From the NCBI GenBank assembly GCA_900471485.1, contig UCEU01000016.1:62001-126000 (forward strand): a DNA stretch of 64,000 bases. The letters are read 5' to 3'. Each line of letters opens with the position of its first letter. The stretch's first letter is position 1. The notes beneath the pieces are model-generated. The model ran no database searches. It worked only from the letters and a program-made list of their open reading frames with translations, and had not been told where the DNA came from. Below, one piece after another: positions 50,930-60,613 of the stretch. The position numbers were made by a program, and so were the translations under genes. The stretch is from Hyphomicrobiales bacterium (GTDB lineage Bacteria > Pseudomonadota > Alphaproteobacteria > Rhizobiales > Rhizobiaceae).

Positions 50930-51532
50930 ATGGACGGACCCGTCTACTCGCGCCCTGCAATAAGCTTGATCACCGACGCGCTGGGGCCTCACGGGGCGTC
51001 GCTTTTCATCGGCGGTGGTGACGGGGCCAGCAACCTCGGTCTGCTTAGACGCTATGGCATCACCACCGTGGTCAATTGCGCCGTAAATCTGGATATCAAC
51101 TACGTACAGGGCGGCCCCCAAAGCGAAGACATCAGAGCCACTGGCTACGGGGCTGTGCGCTACTACAAGGTTGGTCTGATCGACGGGGAGGGAAGCCCCG
51201 ATACGATGATGCTCGGAGCCTATTACATTCTCGATGGCGCACTTCGTCAGACCATGCCAAAGCGCCACACATACCCATTTGCCGATGGCGGAAATGTGCT
51301 GGTCAACTGCAGAAGCGGCCGCAGTCGCTCGGTCTCGCTCGTGGCGCTTTACATCCACAGGCAACAGCGCGAACGGTTTCCAACGATCGACGACGCCATC
51401 GCCCACATCCGTGAGCGCCGTGAATTGCGTCCCGATGAATGGTTCGAGACGCCGAAGCCGATGCTTCTGGCAGCGGCGAAGCGAGCTTCAGGCTGGATCG
51501 ACATGATCGAGCAGAAAGCGAATGCCGGGTGA
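50930..51532 (+). CDS. Dual-specificity-type protein phosphatase
   Basis: A 200-residue phosphatase of the Cys-based DSP/PTP type. The P-loop VNCRSGRSRSVSLVALYI carries the CX5R signature; the usual His before Cys is Asn. The general-acid region (KVGLIDGEGSPD) precedes it. DSPs may act on phosphoproteins, but several, such as phytase-like and myo-inositol-phosphate phosphatases, act on non-protein substrates. In this operon a small-molecule substrate is as likely. The stop overlaps the next start (GTGA). Confidence 0.8.
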   Translation: MDGPVYSRPAISLITDALGPHGASLFIGGGDGASNLGLLRRYGITTVVNCAVNLDINYVQGGPQSEDIRATGYGAVRYYKVGLIDGEGSPDTMMLGAYYILDGALRQTMPKRHTYPFADGGNVLVNCRSGRSRSVSLVALYIHRQQRERFPTIDDAIAHIRERRELRPDEWFETPKPMLLAAAKRASGWIDMIEQKANAG

Positions 51533-53214
51533 GCAGCCGTCGCTTTTCCGATGTCGCAGTGATCGCAGACGCACATTTCCATGATCTGAGCGCCAATTTC
51601 TGTCTTCCCGGAAAGACTTCGGCAAGTAAGGGAATGTCGCTGCGTAGCTGGGGCGACACCCGCCAATCTACTCGGGTCTTTAACGAAAGTGTCCGCGCCC
51701 TGACGGCTGCACTTGCCGAGGTTGCGAGGCGACAGATTCGTCATGTCGTTCTTCTCGGCGACTACACTGACGATGGTCAGAAAACCACGACTGCAACTTT
51801 GGCCGAAATCCTCAAACGGCATCGCGAAACCCATGGTACTGCGTTCTATGCATTGCCTGGAAACCACGATATCTTTGGACCGCGTGGACGCCACCACACG
51901 AAAGAATTTTTGACGGGTAACGGCAACATCATCCTTGTCTCTAGTGACGACAAGCTGAGCGGTCCCGGTGTCGTCATCAACGATGCCATGTACTGTGCCG
52001 GATATCCCGAAGGTCTCGCCCCAATGTCCGAGTTCGGTTACTTCAGGCGACCCGAATACCTGCACTGGGAAAGCCCGTTCGGCAAATCCGATAGGCCAGC
52101 GGACCGGTTTTACGATATCGCGTCGCCTGACGGGTGCAACCAGTACCGTTTGATGGATGCCTCCTACCTTGTCGAACCAGAAGAAGGGCTCTGGCTTCTG
52201 ATGATCGACGCCAATGTGTTCGAGCCGCTGGACGGTTTCTTCGAGCGCGGTGAAGAAGCAGCATTCACTGACAGCACCGCCGGGGGCTGGAACGCCATGC
52301 TTCGCTCAAAGCCCTTCATTCTAAGCTGGATGAGCGACATTGCGCGGCGAGCGCGGTTGTTGAGCAAGACGCTTCTCACCTTCTCGCACTATCCGGTTCT
52401 AGATCCGTTCGACGGGGCCGCGGAGGCAGAACGGTTTCTGTTCGGCGAAACGAACGTCGTGCGACGCACGCCTCGTCAGTCTGTACAGGAGGCGTTTCTA
52501 GCGGCCGGCATAGAAGTCCACTTCAGCGGTCATCTCCATGTTGAAGGTTTCACCCGAAGAGCACGCGGAAATCGCAGTATCACAAACATCGCGGTTCCCT
52601 CGCTTGTCGCCTTCCCACCTGCCTTCAAAGTCGTCGCACCATCAAGCGATCGGATTTCAACCGAAACAATCGAGCTGTCTTCCATCCTCGTTGATGACGC
52701 CATTCTGGATGCCTATCGCGCCGACGCTGTATCCCGTAACGAATCTTCCGATCGCGCGTTCGCGGCGAAGAACTACGGTGAATTTCTGCAGGCGCACAAA
52801 CGAGCCCTCGTCGCCAATCGTTATTTTGTGAAGGAGTGGCCAGCCTCGATTGCGGACTCGATTGCTGTGATGAACGTCTGGGAAGCTGCCTATTGGGTCG
52901 CCGAGGCTCAACCCGCCCTTGATGCCGGAATGATCGAGTTCGCCAAGCGCTTGCCGATGACCGAGCTCATTGCTGATTGGTATTGCCTGAGGCAGGGAGC
53001 GCAGCTCGCTATTGGTCATCTCGGAAACGACAGGATCGCACTCTATCGACAACTAGCCGATTGCTGCGGGAGTAGACCGCAAGCCCATGATGGTTCGACG
53101 CGCGGCTTCCTTGCAGTCTTTTTTGGCGCGTTGGGCTCATTTCTTGAGCGGGCTCAGAATGCCGGCACGGAAGCTGCGATTGCGTTTGCCACCGCAGACA
53201 GAATTTCAGCTTGA
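51529..53214 (+). CDS. Calcineurin-like metallophosphoesterase
   Basis: A 561-residue protein. The five metal-binding blocks are all present: DAHFHD (near residue 11), LGDYTDDG (near 76), LPGNHDIFG (near 108), FSHYPVLDPF (near 285) and FSGHLHVEG (near 331). The C-terminal 200 residues are predicted helical and not recognised. It starts at GTG 51529 overlapping the upstream stop. It has no signal peptide, so it would act in the cytosol on phosphomono- or diesters. Longer than simple family members. Confidence 0.88.
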   Translation: MSSRRFSDVAVIADAHFHDLSANFCLPGKTSASKGMSLRSWGDTRQSTRVFNESVRALTAALAEVARRQIRHVVLLGDYTDDGQKTTTATLAEILKRHRETHGTAFYALPGNHDIFGPRGRHHTKEFLTGNGNIILVSSDDKLSGPGVVINDAMYCAGYPEGLAPMSEFGYFRRPEYLHWESPFGKSDRPADRFYDIASPDGCNQYRLMDASYLVEPEEGLWLLMIDANVFEPLDGFFERGEEAAFTDSTAGGWNAMLRSKPFILSWMSDIARRARLLSKTLLTFSHYPVLDPFDGAAEAERFLFGETNVVRRTPRQSVQEAFLAAGIEVHFSGHLHVEGFTRRARGNRSITNIAVPSLVAFPPAFKVVAPSSDRISTETIELSSILVDDAILDAYRADAVSRNESSDRAFAAKNYGEFLQAHKRALVANRYFVKEWPASIADSIAVMNVWEAAYWVAEAQPALDAGMIEFAKRLPMTELIADWYCLRQGAQLAIGHLGNDRIALYRQLADCCGSRPQAHDGSTRGFLAVFFGALGSFLERAQNAGTEAAIAFATADRISA

Positions 53215-53273
53215 ACAAGTCGAGCTCCTGCGCCAGCCGGTGAAAGGGTCTCGCGATTCAGTGAGTGACACTT

Positions 53274-54917
53274 ATGGAATCAGCGATTATCGGTATCAAC
53301 CTTTTCGGCGCTGTTGCTCTGTTGCTGTTCGGCCTCAGCCAGGTAAAGGACGGAATGACGCGCGCCTTCGGCGCAAAGCTAAGGGTCGGTCTAGCGAAAG
53401 GGACCCGCAGTGGATTTCGTTCGCTGGTCGCGGGTTTCGTCGCAACGATCGCCCTTCAGAGCTCGACCGCGACCGCGCTCATGGTCGCATCATTCGTCGA
53501 GCGCGACCTCATTGTGCCGGCGATGGCCCAGATCGTACTGCTTGGTGCAAACATCGGTACCGCTGCAACGGCGTGGATCGTGGCACTCGGCCTGGAATGG
53601 CTATCGCCGCTTCTTCTCATTGCCGGTGCCTTCCTGATGCGCCGGCGCTCGGCGCCGATGCAGGGCGCCGGTGCAGCAATTGTCGGTGTCGGGCTCATGC
53701 TGCTCTCGCTTCATCTTCTCTCGGGAGCAACGGAACCGTTGCGCCAATCGCCGGCTCTGACCGTCTTCATTGGGATGCTCGGAAACGCGTGGCCTGTCGC
53801 CTTGCTGTTTTCCGCACTCCTCGCCATCCTGGCATCGTCCAGCCTTGCGGTCGTCGTGTTGATCCTGTCGCTTTCGGCGAACGGTCAGATTGATACCGGG
53901 CTTTTGATCGTGCTTGTCCTTGGGGCCAATCTGGGTGGCGCAGTGCCCCCGGTTCTGGCGACGATGCGGGCGCCGCTGAGCGCAAGACGCGTCGCCGTTG
54001 GTAATCTGGTCGTGCGTGCGGCGGGAGTTTGTCTTGCTCTGCCATTGGCAGGCTATGGCGCATTGCTATTGGAGGCATCTCCGTTTCCGCATGCGAACTT
54101 TGCCGTCGATGCGCATCTGGCCTTCAATCTTCTCCTGGCCTTTCTCGCCTGGCCATTGTCGACGCTAGTCCTTAAACTCACGGGCTCCATGTTGCCCGAT
54201 CCGAAGGTGGAAGATGGCGAGATCAGCTTCCTTGACCGCAGCAACCTTTCCCATCCGGTTGCCGCGATGGCGGGCGCGAGCCGTGAAGCAATGGCGGTGG
54301 GAGATCTTGTCGAAAAAATGCTGTCGCAGGCAGCGGCCGCGATCGGGCGCAATGACCCGGCCGAGCTCGTCGGTATCGTCAAACTTGAAGGACAAGTCGA
54401 TCGTATACAGCACGGCATCAAGGTCTATATCGCCAAACTCGGGCAGGATGGCTTGAGTTCATCCGAACACCGCCAGTCGATGGATATCGTCGAGTATGCG
54501 ATCAACTTGGAACATATCGGCGATATCATCGAAAAGGGTATCGTTCCGGAGATCGCGAAGAAAATCGACCGTGGTCTCCAGTTTTCGGAAGAGGGGAACA
54601 GCGAGATTACGGCGTTGTTTGCCCTGACGCTGGACAGCCTGCGCATGGCACAGGCTGTGTTTTCAACCCGCAATCCGGATCTCGCCCGGCGCCTGGTAGA
54701 GGTCAAGGAGGAGGTTCGCCGTCTCGAAAAGCAGTCCTCCGAACGCCATTTGCAGCGTCTTCGGGAAGGGCGGTCCGACAGCGTGCAGACGAGCTCGCTC
54801 CATCTCGATCTTCTGCGCGACCTAAAGCGGATACATGCACACATCGTATCAGTCGCTCATCCCATTCTCGACAATAGCGGTCTGCTGATAGAAAGCCGGA
54901 TCCGCCAGGCAGGCTAG
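53274..54917 (+). CDS. Na/Pi cotransporter family protein with PhoU-like tail
   Basis: A 547-residue protein. The N-terminal half has two Na/Pi-cotransporter repeats with the LQSSTATALM (near residue 60) and ILASSSLAVVVLIL motifs; the C-terminal 200 residues form PhoU-like helices (GIVKLEGQVDRIQHGIKVYI, and VEYAINLEHIGDIIEKGI). Members of this YjbB/NptA-like group move phosphate, and some export it when cytosolic Pi is high. Export of Pi released by the phosphatases is a plausible role here. It ends convergent with the LacI-family gene, overlapping by four bases. Confidence 0.88.
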   Translation: MESAIIGINLFGAVALLLFGLSQVKDGMTRAFGAKLRVGLAKGTRSGFRSLVAGFVATIALQSSTATALMVASFVERDLIVPAMAQIVLLGANIGTAATAWIVALGLEWLSPLLLIAGAFLMRRRSAPMQGAGAAIVGVGLMLLSLHLLSGATEPLRQSPALTVFIGMLGNAWPVALLFSALLAILASSSLAVVVLILSLSANGQIDTGLLIVLVLGANLGGAVPPVLATMRAPLSARRVAVGNLVVRAAGVCLALPLAGYGALLLEASPFPHANFAVDAHLAFNLLLAFLAWPLSTLVLKLTGSMLPDPKVEDGEISFLDRSNLSHPVAAMAGASREAMAVGDLVEKMLSQAAAAIGRNDPAELVGIVKLEGQVDRIQHGIKVYIAKLGQDGLSSSEHRQSMDIVEYAINLEHIGDIIEKGIVPEIAKKIDRGLQFSEEGNSEITALFALTLDSLRMAQAVFSTRNPDLARRLVEVKEEVRRLEKQSSERHLQRLREGRSDSVQTSSLHLDLLRDLKRIHAHIVSVAHPILDNSGLLIESRIRQAG

Positions 54918-55900
54918 CGGGCTGTCTTGCGCTCGACCATCGCAACGGACACGACCTGAAGTCTTGTTTCGGCTTCGTCACTATCGAGGGCGCCGAGCAC
55001 TTTGTCAGTTAACTCCTCAAGCGACTGCGCGACGGTGGTGAGCTGGTATGCCTTCCATCCCGCTTGGGGGATGTCATCGAAGCCGACGATCGATACCTCT
55101 TCGGGAACCTTTCGGCCCATTTCAAGCCGGGCAGCATCCAGAAAGCCGAGCGCAAGCAGGTCGGTGACGCAGAACGCACCATCGATTGCGGCATCAGAGA
55201 GCAACTCGCATCCCGCCTTGTATCCGCTCTCATAGCTTGTCGGGCTTTCCGACCAGAGTACGACCTCGATACCTTCAATCGCCATTCGCTGGGTGAAGGC
55301 GTGGGCTCGCCGTGTCTGTGCAGGGGTCTGGCTACTGCCCGAAACCACGGCAACTTTCTTGCATCCGGCGTCAACCAGCCGCATTGCTGCGAGGTCCGCT
55401 CCATGGGAATCGTCGCTGAGAACCATGTTGGTGTCTGTTCGGTCAAGCCTCTGATTGATGAGGATCAGGCGAACACCGTTGGCGATACACTCATCGACGA
55501 TCGATGCAGGGGGTTCTCCGGACAGGACCACGATCGCCTGCACTCTAAACTCGAATAGAAGCTCGATCAGCGGCGCGATGTCCTTACGAGCATCGGCAGC
55601 ATTCAGAAGCAGGCACTGCAGCCCACGTCGCAAGAGACCGATACTCAAGAGGTCCAGTTGCTTCGAAATGAAGGGAGAGCCGAGATTGGCGCCGACGACT
55701 CCGATCAGGTTAGACCGGTCGTTGTTGAGGCCCTGGGCCAGGCGGTTGACACGATAGCCTAGTTCGCGCGCGGCTTTCAGGACCTTCCTTCTAACCAGCT
55801 TCGAAACGCTCCCGCCTGGAGTGAATGTCCGCGACACCGCGGAGCGGGAAACGCCGGCCCGTTTTGCTACGTCTTCCGCGGTTACAAACGTCGTTGCCAT
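54914..55900 (-). CDS. LacI-family transcriptional regulator
   Basis: A 328-residue LacI/GalR-type regulator. The HTH is at the N terminus (TAEDVAKRAGVSRSAVSRTF), the hinge helix at VNRLAQGLNNDRSNLIGVVG, and the rest is a periplasmic-binding-protein-like sensor domain. Three palindromes with central CG occur at the promoters on both sides of the gene (49991, 50008, 56163) and are its likely targets. It is transcribed against the phosphatase operon and away from the ABC operon. The effector is presumably the imported compound or its phosphorylated form. Confidence 0.92.
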   Translation of the reverse strand: MATTFVTAEDVAKRAGVSRSAVSRTFTPGGSVSKLVRRKVLKAARELGYRVNRLAQGLNNDRSNLIGVVGANLGSPFISKQLDLLSIGLLRRGLQCLLLNAADARKDIAPLIELLFEFRVQAIVVLSGEPPASIVDECIANGVRLILINQRLDRTDTNMVLSDDSHGADLAAMRLVDAGCKKVAVVSGSSQTPAQTRRAHAFTQRMAIEGIEVVLWSESPTSYESGYKAGCELLSDAAIDGAFCVTDLLALGFLDAARLEMGRKVPEEVSIVGFDDIPQAGWKAYQLTTVAQSLEELTDKVLGALDSDEAETRLQVVSVAMVERKTAR

Positions 55901-55950
55901 ATGCCACTTTCAATGAACTCGAGAGGAACACCACAGGCCACAAAGCTCCG

Positions 55951-55970
55951 AATTTTCCAACTGGAAAATT
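55951..55970. promoter_or_regulatory. Second-type palindrome upstream of lacI gene
   Basis: AATTTTCCAACTGGAAAATT is a palindrome with perfect 9-bp arms, 51 bp upstream of the LacI start. It differs from the CG-centred sites and may bind another regulator. The 519-bp gap 55901-56419 has no gene I can support. Confidence 0.55.
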
Positions 55971-56162
55971 TCGCGACCGTTTTGCGAGAGTAGCGCCAAG
56001 AATTACCGCGAGGCCAAACAGGCGTTCAAGTCCGGCCTCAGGAACTACGCGCGCGGTCAAAACGGAGCGTTTATTCCATCGCTTGGCTGCGGGGCTGAAA
56101 GCCCGTTCGAGAAATATTGGTATAGATCAAAAAAGATGCAGTAAAAACAGAGTGATAGATCG

Positions 56163-56178
56163 TTGCGCACGTGTGCAA
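56163..56178. promoter_or_regulatory. LacI-type operator 3
   Basis: TTGCGCACGTGTGCAA, symmetric at 7 of 8 pairs, is the same 16-bp pattern as at 49991 and 50008. It ends 7 bp before a predicted -35 box of the ABC operon. Confidence 0.65.
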
Positions 56179-56185
56179 TTTTTTG

Positions 56186-56214
56186 TTGACAAAGATCCAC
56201 TTTGGATGGATCAT
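56186..56214 (+). promoter_or_regulatory. Possible promoter of the ABC operon
   Basis: TTGACA, 17-bp spacer, GATCAT. The -35 is perfect, the -10 poor. The operator lies upstream, not within, which could indicate activation or another start nearby. The leader to the permease start would be about 200 nt. Confidence 0.35.
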
Positions 56215-56419
56215 GCGTTCTATGTTCAGGCTCATATGGAATAAATATTTCATTTGTCCCTGACTACGAGCTTATCGGAAGGAGCCGGTGGCTCGATGCG
56301 AGGCGGATTGCGACGATCCACCTTCGGAGGACATTTTACGTAACCCCTGCTGGGCAAAGCCGCGATGTTTCGCGGAACGGCGCTTTGCGCCCTGAATTCC
56401 GGCTGACGCATGGGCTGCG

Positions 56420-58297
56420 ATGATGATGCAATGGGAGGAAGGGTTGAGTTTTTTCAGTGAGACCATGAAAGCGGAGGCGTCACGCAAGACTGCACTCGCT
56501 GCACCATCCAGCTGGCAGCGGTGGAGGTATCGTCTGAAGATTGCTGTTCGGGAGCCAACGACCCTCTTTGGCATTCTCGTGGCATTGCTCTTTACCTACC
56601 TCATCGTCGTACCGATCATATCGATCGTTCTTGACGCGGTTAGGGTGCAGTTTGGCCATGAGCGACGTCTCGGCAAGGAAGTAGGGGAGCTAACGCTCTA
56701 TTATCTCGACCGGGCATTCTTCTCGCCAGTTGCCTCCGATCTCTTCTGGCATCCGCTTCTCAACACACTGACAGTCGCATTTGGCGCCATCGCCCTGTCG
56801 CTCGTAATCGGGACGACACTCGCTTGGCTGATCAGCAGGACAGACATGTTTGGCCGGCGCTGGTTCGCGACCGCGCTCATTGTACCCTACATGCTCCCCG
56901 CCTGGACGTTTGCTCTGGCCTGGACGACGTTGTTCAAGAACCGAACGATCGGCGGTACGCCCGGGTGGTTCGAGGCTACGGGGATGACACCGCCCGATTG
57001 GGTCGCCTATGGCCGGTTCCCCATCACCATCATTCTGGCGCTTCATTACACACCGTTCGTCATCCTGCTTTTTGGCTCGGCGCTGCGCCGGTTCGACTCG
57101 CAGCTCGAAGACTCCGCCCGCATCCTCGGAGCGCGCCGCTACCAGGTTGCAATCCAGGTTATTCTTCCGCTGATGCGTCCGGCGCTTCTCTCGTCAATGG
57201 TGCTGATCTTCGCAAAGTGCCTGGGCGAGTTCGGCGTTCCCTATGTGCTCGGCCTGCCGGTGAAGTTCGAGGTCCTGTCGACTTCGCTCTTTCGCAGCAT
57301 TGCTTCACGCCAGACAGGTGTGGCCGGCGTTGTGGCAGCCTCGATCATGGTTATCGGCATTATCACGCTCATGGTCGATGCACGCCTGGTGCGCGAGGCA
57401 CGGCGGTTCGTTACCATCGGATCGAAAGGTTCGATGAACCGACAAAGCCGGCTTGGCAGCATGCGTATACCTGCAACCGCCTTTGCTGCAGCCATTTTTG
57501 TTCTGAGCGTCGGCCTGCCGATCCTGACCCTTGCACTTTCGACGGTCATGAAGATCCCGGCTCAATTCACGTTCGATAATTTCACGCTCGACTACTGGAT
57601 CGGCACCAACCTCGACACAGTGGCCCTGCAGAGTGGTATTCTGCTAAGTCCGGACCTCTGGGCGGCTGCCAAGAACACCTTGATGATTGTCGGGCTTGCA
57701 TCGCTGACCTCCGGAATTCTCGGCCTCTTCGTTGGCTATGTCGTCATCCGCACGCCGGTTCGCGCTCTGTCCGTCTATCTTCGCCAGGTCACCTTCCTGC
57801 CGTATCTCGTGCCCGGTATCGCCTTTGCGGCGGCATATCTGTCGCTCTTTGCCGTACCCCGCGGACCAATGCCTGCACTTTACGGAACGGTGACTATCCT
57901 CGTGCTTGCTCTCATCGCTGACCAGATGCCCTATGCTTCTCGCGCTGGCATTTCGGCGATGACGCAGCTCGGAAAGGATCCCGAAGAAGCGGCACAGATC
58001 GCGGGCGCCGGCTGGCTGCGACGAATGATCTCGATCGTGATCCCAATTCAGAAGGGATCGCTGGTGACAGGCGTGCTCCTGCCTTTTATTTCAGGGATCA
58101 AGGGCCTCAGCCTATTCGTCATCCTCGCTGTGCCGAGCACGGACGTGCTCACGACCTACTCGCTCCGACTGGTTGATTATCACTACACACAGGCCGCCAA
58201 TGCGGTGGTCCTCATCATTGCTGGCATCGCCTACTTCGGTACGCTGCTGGCCCAGAAACTCACGCGCACAAATCTTGCAGAAGGACTCGGAAGCTGA
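56420..58297 (+). CDS. ABC transporter permease with two fused membrane domains
   Basis: A 625-residue permease with about 12 helices in two BPD_transp_1 units. Coupling-helix motifs are in EDSARILGARRYQVAIQVIL (first half) and EEAAQIAGAGWLRRMISIVI (second half). Fused permeases of this type serve Fe(III), thiamine, putrescine-like and phosphorylated-sugar (AfuB-like) importers. A TTG at 56444 with GGAGG 5 nt upstream is an alternative start. The stop overlaps the ATPase start. The substrate cannot be read from the sequence; the phosphatase context points to phosphate esters. Confidence 0.9.
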   Translation: MMMQWEEGLSFFSETMKAEASRKTALAAPSSWQRWRYRLKIAVREPTTLFGILVALLFTYLIVVPIISIVLDAVRVQFGHERRLGKEVGELTLYYLDRAFFSPVASDLFWHPLLNTLTVAFGAIALSLVIGTTLAWLISRTDMFGRRWFATALIVPYMLPAWTFALAWTTLFKNRTIGGTPGWFEATGMTPPDWVAYGRFPITIILALHYTPFVILLFGSALRRFDSQLEDSARILGARRYQVAIQVILPLMRPALLSSMVLIFAKCLGEFGVPYVLGLPVKFEVLSTSLFRSIASRQTGVAGVVAASIMVIGIITLMVDARLVREARRFVTIGSKGSMNRQSRLGSMRIPATAFAAAIFVLSVGLPILTLALSTVMKIPAQFTFDNFTLDYWIGTNLDTVALQSGILLSPDLWAAAKNTLMIVGLASLTSGILGLFVGYVVIRTPVRALSVYLRQVTFLPYLVPGIAFAAAYLSLFAVPRGPMPALYGTVTILVLALIADQMPYASRAGISAMTQLGKDPEEAAQIAGAGWLRRMISIVIPIQKGSLVTGVLLPFISGIKGLSLFVILAVPSTDVLTTYSLRLVDYHYTQAANAVVLIIAGIAYFGTLLAQKLTRTNLAEGLGS

Positions 58298-59430
58298 TGC
58301 CTACTATCAACCTGCGCGGCGCGCAAAAGAACTACGGCGTAAACTCTGCAAATGCCGTTTCCGATTTAGATCTGGAAATCCGTGATGGCGAATTCATGTG
58401 TCTGCTTGGACCGTCCGGCTGCGGCAAGACGACGACACTGCGAATGATCGCTGGGCTGGAAAACCTGTCTGGTGGCGAGATCAGGGTTGGCGAGCGTGTG
58501 ATCGATTCCGTTGTAGATGGGATTTTCGTTCCGCCGGAAAAGCGGGAAATGGGGTTAGTTTTTCAGAGCTATGCGCTCTGGCCACACCTGACGATCGAAC
58601 GCAACACCGACTTTGGTCTGCGGCTTCGCAACCTGCCGAAGGCCGAGCGTGAGGCACGTGTCGAAAAGGTGATGCAGGCCCTCGACATCGCGAAATATCG
58701 AGACCGCTATCCGTCGCAGCTTTCCGGCGGGCAGCAACAGCGCGTGGCGCTCGCTCGCATGCTTGCGGTCAACCCAGGTGTCCTGCTTCTCGACGAGCCC
58801 CTATCGAACCTCGATGCAAGGCTCCGGCTCGAAATGCGTGCTGAGTTGAAGCGCCTTCACAAGGAGTTTAAGACAACAATCGTCTTCGTTACTCACGATC
58901 AATGGGAAGCGATGACCCTGGCGACCACCATTGCCGTGATGAACGAGGGCACCCTTCAGCAGATGGGCACCCCGAACGACATTTACGACCGCCCGGCCAA
59001 CCGCTTTGTTGCCGAATTTGTCGGGAGTCCTCCGATCAATATCCTGACTTTTGGCAAGCCAGGCGTCTCTGATATCGCCGATAAGGCCGAAGCATACTTC
59101 TCTTCACGCTACCCGACGCTACGGGGCGTCGCTTCGATTGGCGTTCGACCGGAGGCAATGGGCTACGTCACCAAGATCGAGGATGCGCCCCGAGGCGAAT
59201 TTGCTGCAGAAATGACTGTCACCGGTGTTCTGCCGACGGGAGGCAGTTGGATTCTCGAGTTGAAGAGCGACAACCACACGCTCTTTTTGACGACCCATGT
59301 ATTGCCACGTCTCGACGGGGGCGAACGTGTGTTCGTCCATGCCCCGTCAGAGGCACTTCATGCGTTCGATGGGCAAGGAGACCGCCTCGTCGAGGCCGAC
59401 GCATTGCTTCGCGCCGGCGCTTTGAACTGA
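58297..59430 (+). CDS. ABC transporter ATP-binding protein
   Basis: A 377-residue ATPase. Walker A is GPSGCGKTTT (near residue 38), the signature LSGGQQQRVALAR is near 140, and Walker B LLLDEPLSNLDAR near 163. The C-terminal third is a TOBE-type regulatory domain (LRGVASIGVRPEAMGYV). It belongs to the FbpC/PotA-like group that pairs with AfuB-type permeases. It overlaps the permease stop and is followed 33 bp on by three binding-protein genes. Confidence 0.92.
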   Translation: MPTINLRGAQKNYGVNSANAVSDLDLEIRDGEFMCLLGPSGCGKTTTLRMIAGLENLSGGEIRVGERVIDSVVDGIFVPPEKREMGLVFQSYALWPHLTIERNTDFGLRLRNLPKAEREARVEKVMQALDIAKYRDRYPSQLSGGQQQRVALARMLAVNPGVLLLDEPLSNLDARLRLEMRAELKRLHKEFKTTIVFVTHDQWEAMTLATTIAVMNEGTLQQMGTPNDIYDRPANRFVAEFVGSPPINILTFGKPGVSDIADKAEAYFSSRYPTLRGVASIGVRPEAMGYVTKIEDAPRGEFAAEMTVTGVLPTGGSWILELKSDNHTLFLTTHVLPRLDGGERVFVHAPSEALHAFDGQGDRLVEADALLRAGALN

Positions 59431-59462
59431 ACGAATAGCGTTCTTACTGAAGGAGGAGCAGT

Positions 59463-60590
59463 ATGAAGCGAGTGATGAAAGATGGTGTCGGTCGGCTGCT
59501 TTGCGCGGTATCCATTGTTGCCGCAACGGCAGGGTCCGCAATTGCTGGCAGTGATTTTGATCTCGACGCGCTCATTGCGGCCGCGAAGAAGGAAAAGCCG
59601 ATCACGGTCTATGATAGCACCGGGAAGATCGTGGAGATGGCGAAGAACTTCGCCAAGAAGTACGGTCTGGAAGCAGAAGGGTCGAAGGTAAAGGCCTCAG
59701 CCCAACTCGAAATGATCATCCGAGAGGCTCGTGCGAACAATATCCAGGGCGACGTATCGATCGTCAGCGACGCACCTGCCGCCGTCGCACAGCTCATTCC
59801 GCAGGGCTTTGCGGAAAGCTGGTTGCCGCCGGACCTCGCCGCCAAAATTCCTGCCGAATATCAAGATCCGTTGACCGTGGTCACGAGCGCCAATGTCTGG
59901 TCATACAATACAACGCTTTTCGACAAGTGCCCGGTTAGCAATATCTGGGAGCTGACCGAACCGAAGTGGAAGGCCAAGGTGGCAATGCAGGATCCGCTCG
60001 GGAAAGCGTCCTATGTTGACTGGTTCAACCAGATGGCAAAGCACGGAGACGACGAGGTGAGGGCGGCCTACAAGGCGCGCTACGGCAAAGACCTGCAAAC
60101 GGACGAAGCGACTGCCACTGCGGCCTGGGTCAAGGCGCTTGCTGCTAACGCGCCGCTTCTGACGGACGCCGATGCCGCCGCCGCCGATGCAGTGGCTGCA
60201 CCCGGCCAATCGCAGCCGTTCATGGGGCTGATCAGCTCCGCCAAGTTCCGCGACAACGCCGACAAGGGAATGAAACTCGGTCTCTGCTCGGACCTTAAGC
60301 CCTGGCTCGGTTGGCTTTACCCTGGCGTCGGCCTGATCACCAAGGGCACCGATAGCCCGAATGCCGCCAAGCTCTTTGTCCACTTCATAATGACCGAAGA
60401 AGGCATCGCGCCCCAGGCGATCGACGGAAAAATGTCGACGAACAAGGACGTCAAACTGCCAGCGGACGAACCTTCGGGGATTGGTGCCGCCCTGAACAAA
60501 CTGCTGCCCTACTCGATGTCGACTAGCCTCGACGACTGGGACGCTCGGGAGACCTGGCAGGACTTCTGGCGAATGAACTACCAAAAATAA
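59463..60590 (+). CDS. Periplasmic substrate-binding protein 1
   Basis: A 375-residue binding protein with a signal peptide (about 1-28, ending SAIAG). Mature part begins DFDLDALIAAAKKEKPITVY. Conserved segments shared with its two paralogues: YDSTGKIVEMA, NIWELTEPKWKAKVAM, SPNAAKLFVHFIMTEEGIAP and the C terminus WQDFWRMNYQK. It belongs to the AfuA/FbpA-like fold. AAGGAGGAG precedes the ATG. Iron is not indicated, as the FbpA Tyr-rich iron site is not evident. Confidence 0.85.
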   Translation: MKRVMKDGVGRLLCAVSIVAATAGSAIAGSDFDLDALIAAAKKEKPITVYDSTGKIVEMAKNFAKKYGLEAEGSKVKASAQLEMIIREARANNIQGDVSIVSDAPAAVAQLIPQGFAESWLPPDLAAKIPAEYQDPLTVVTSANVWSYNTTLFDKCPVSNIWELTEPKWKAKVAMQDPLGKASYVDWFNQMAKHGDDEVRAAYKARYGKDLQTDEATATAAWVKALAANAPLLTDADAAAADAVAAPGQSQPFMGLISSAKFRDNADKGMKLGLCSDLKPWLGWLYPGVGLITKGTDSPNAAKLFVHFIMTEEGIAPQAIDGKMSTNKDVKLPADEPSGIGAALNKLLPYSMSTSLDDWDARETWQDFWRMNYQK

Positions 60591-60613
60591 AATCGGGGAG
60601 CGGGAGGAGTGAA

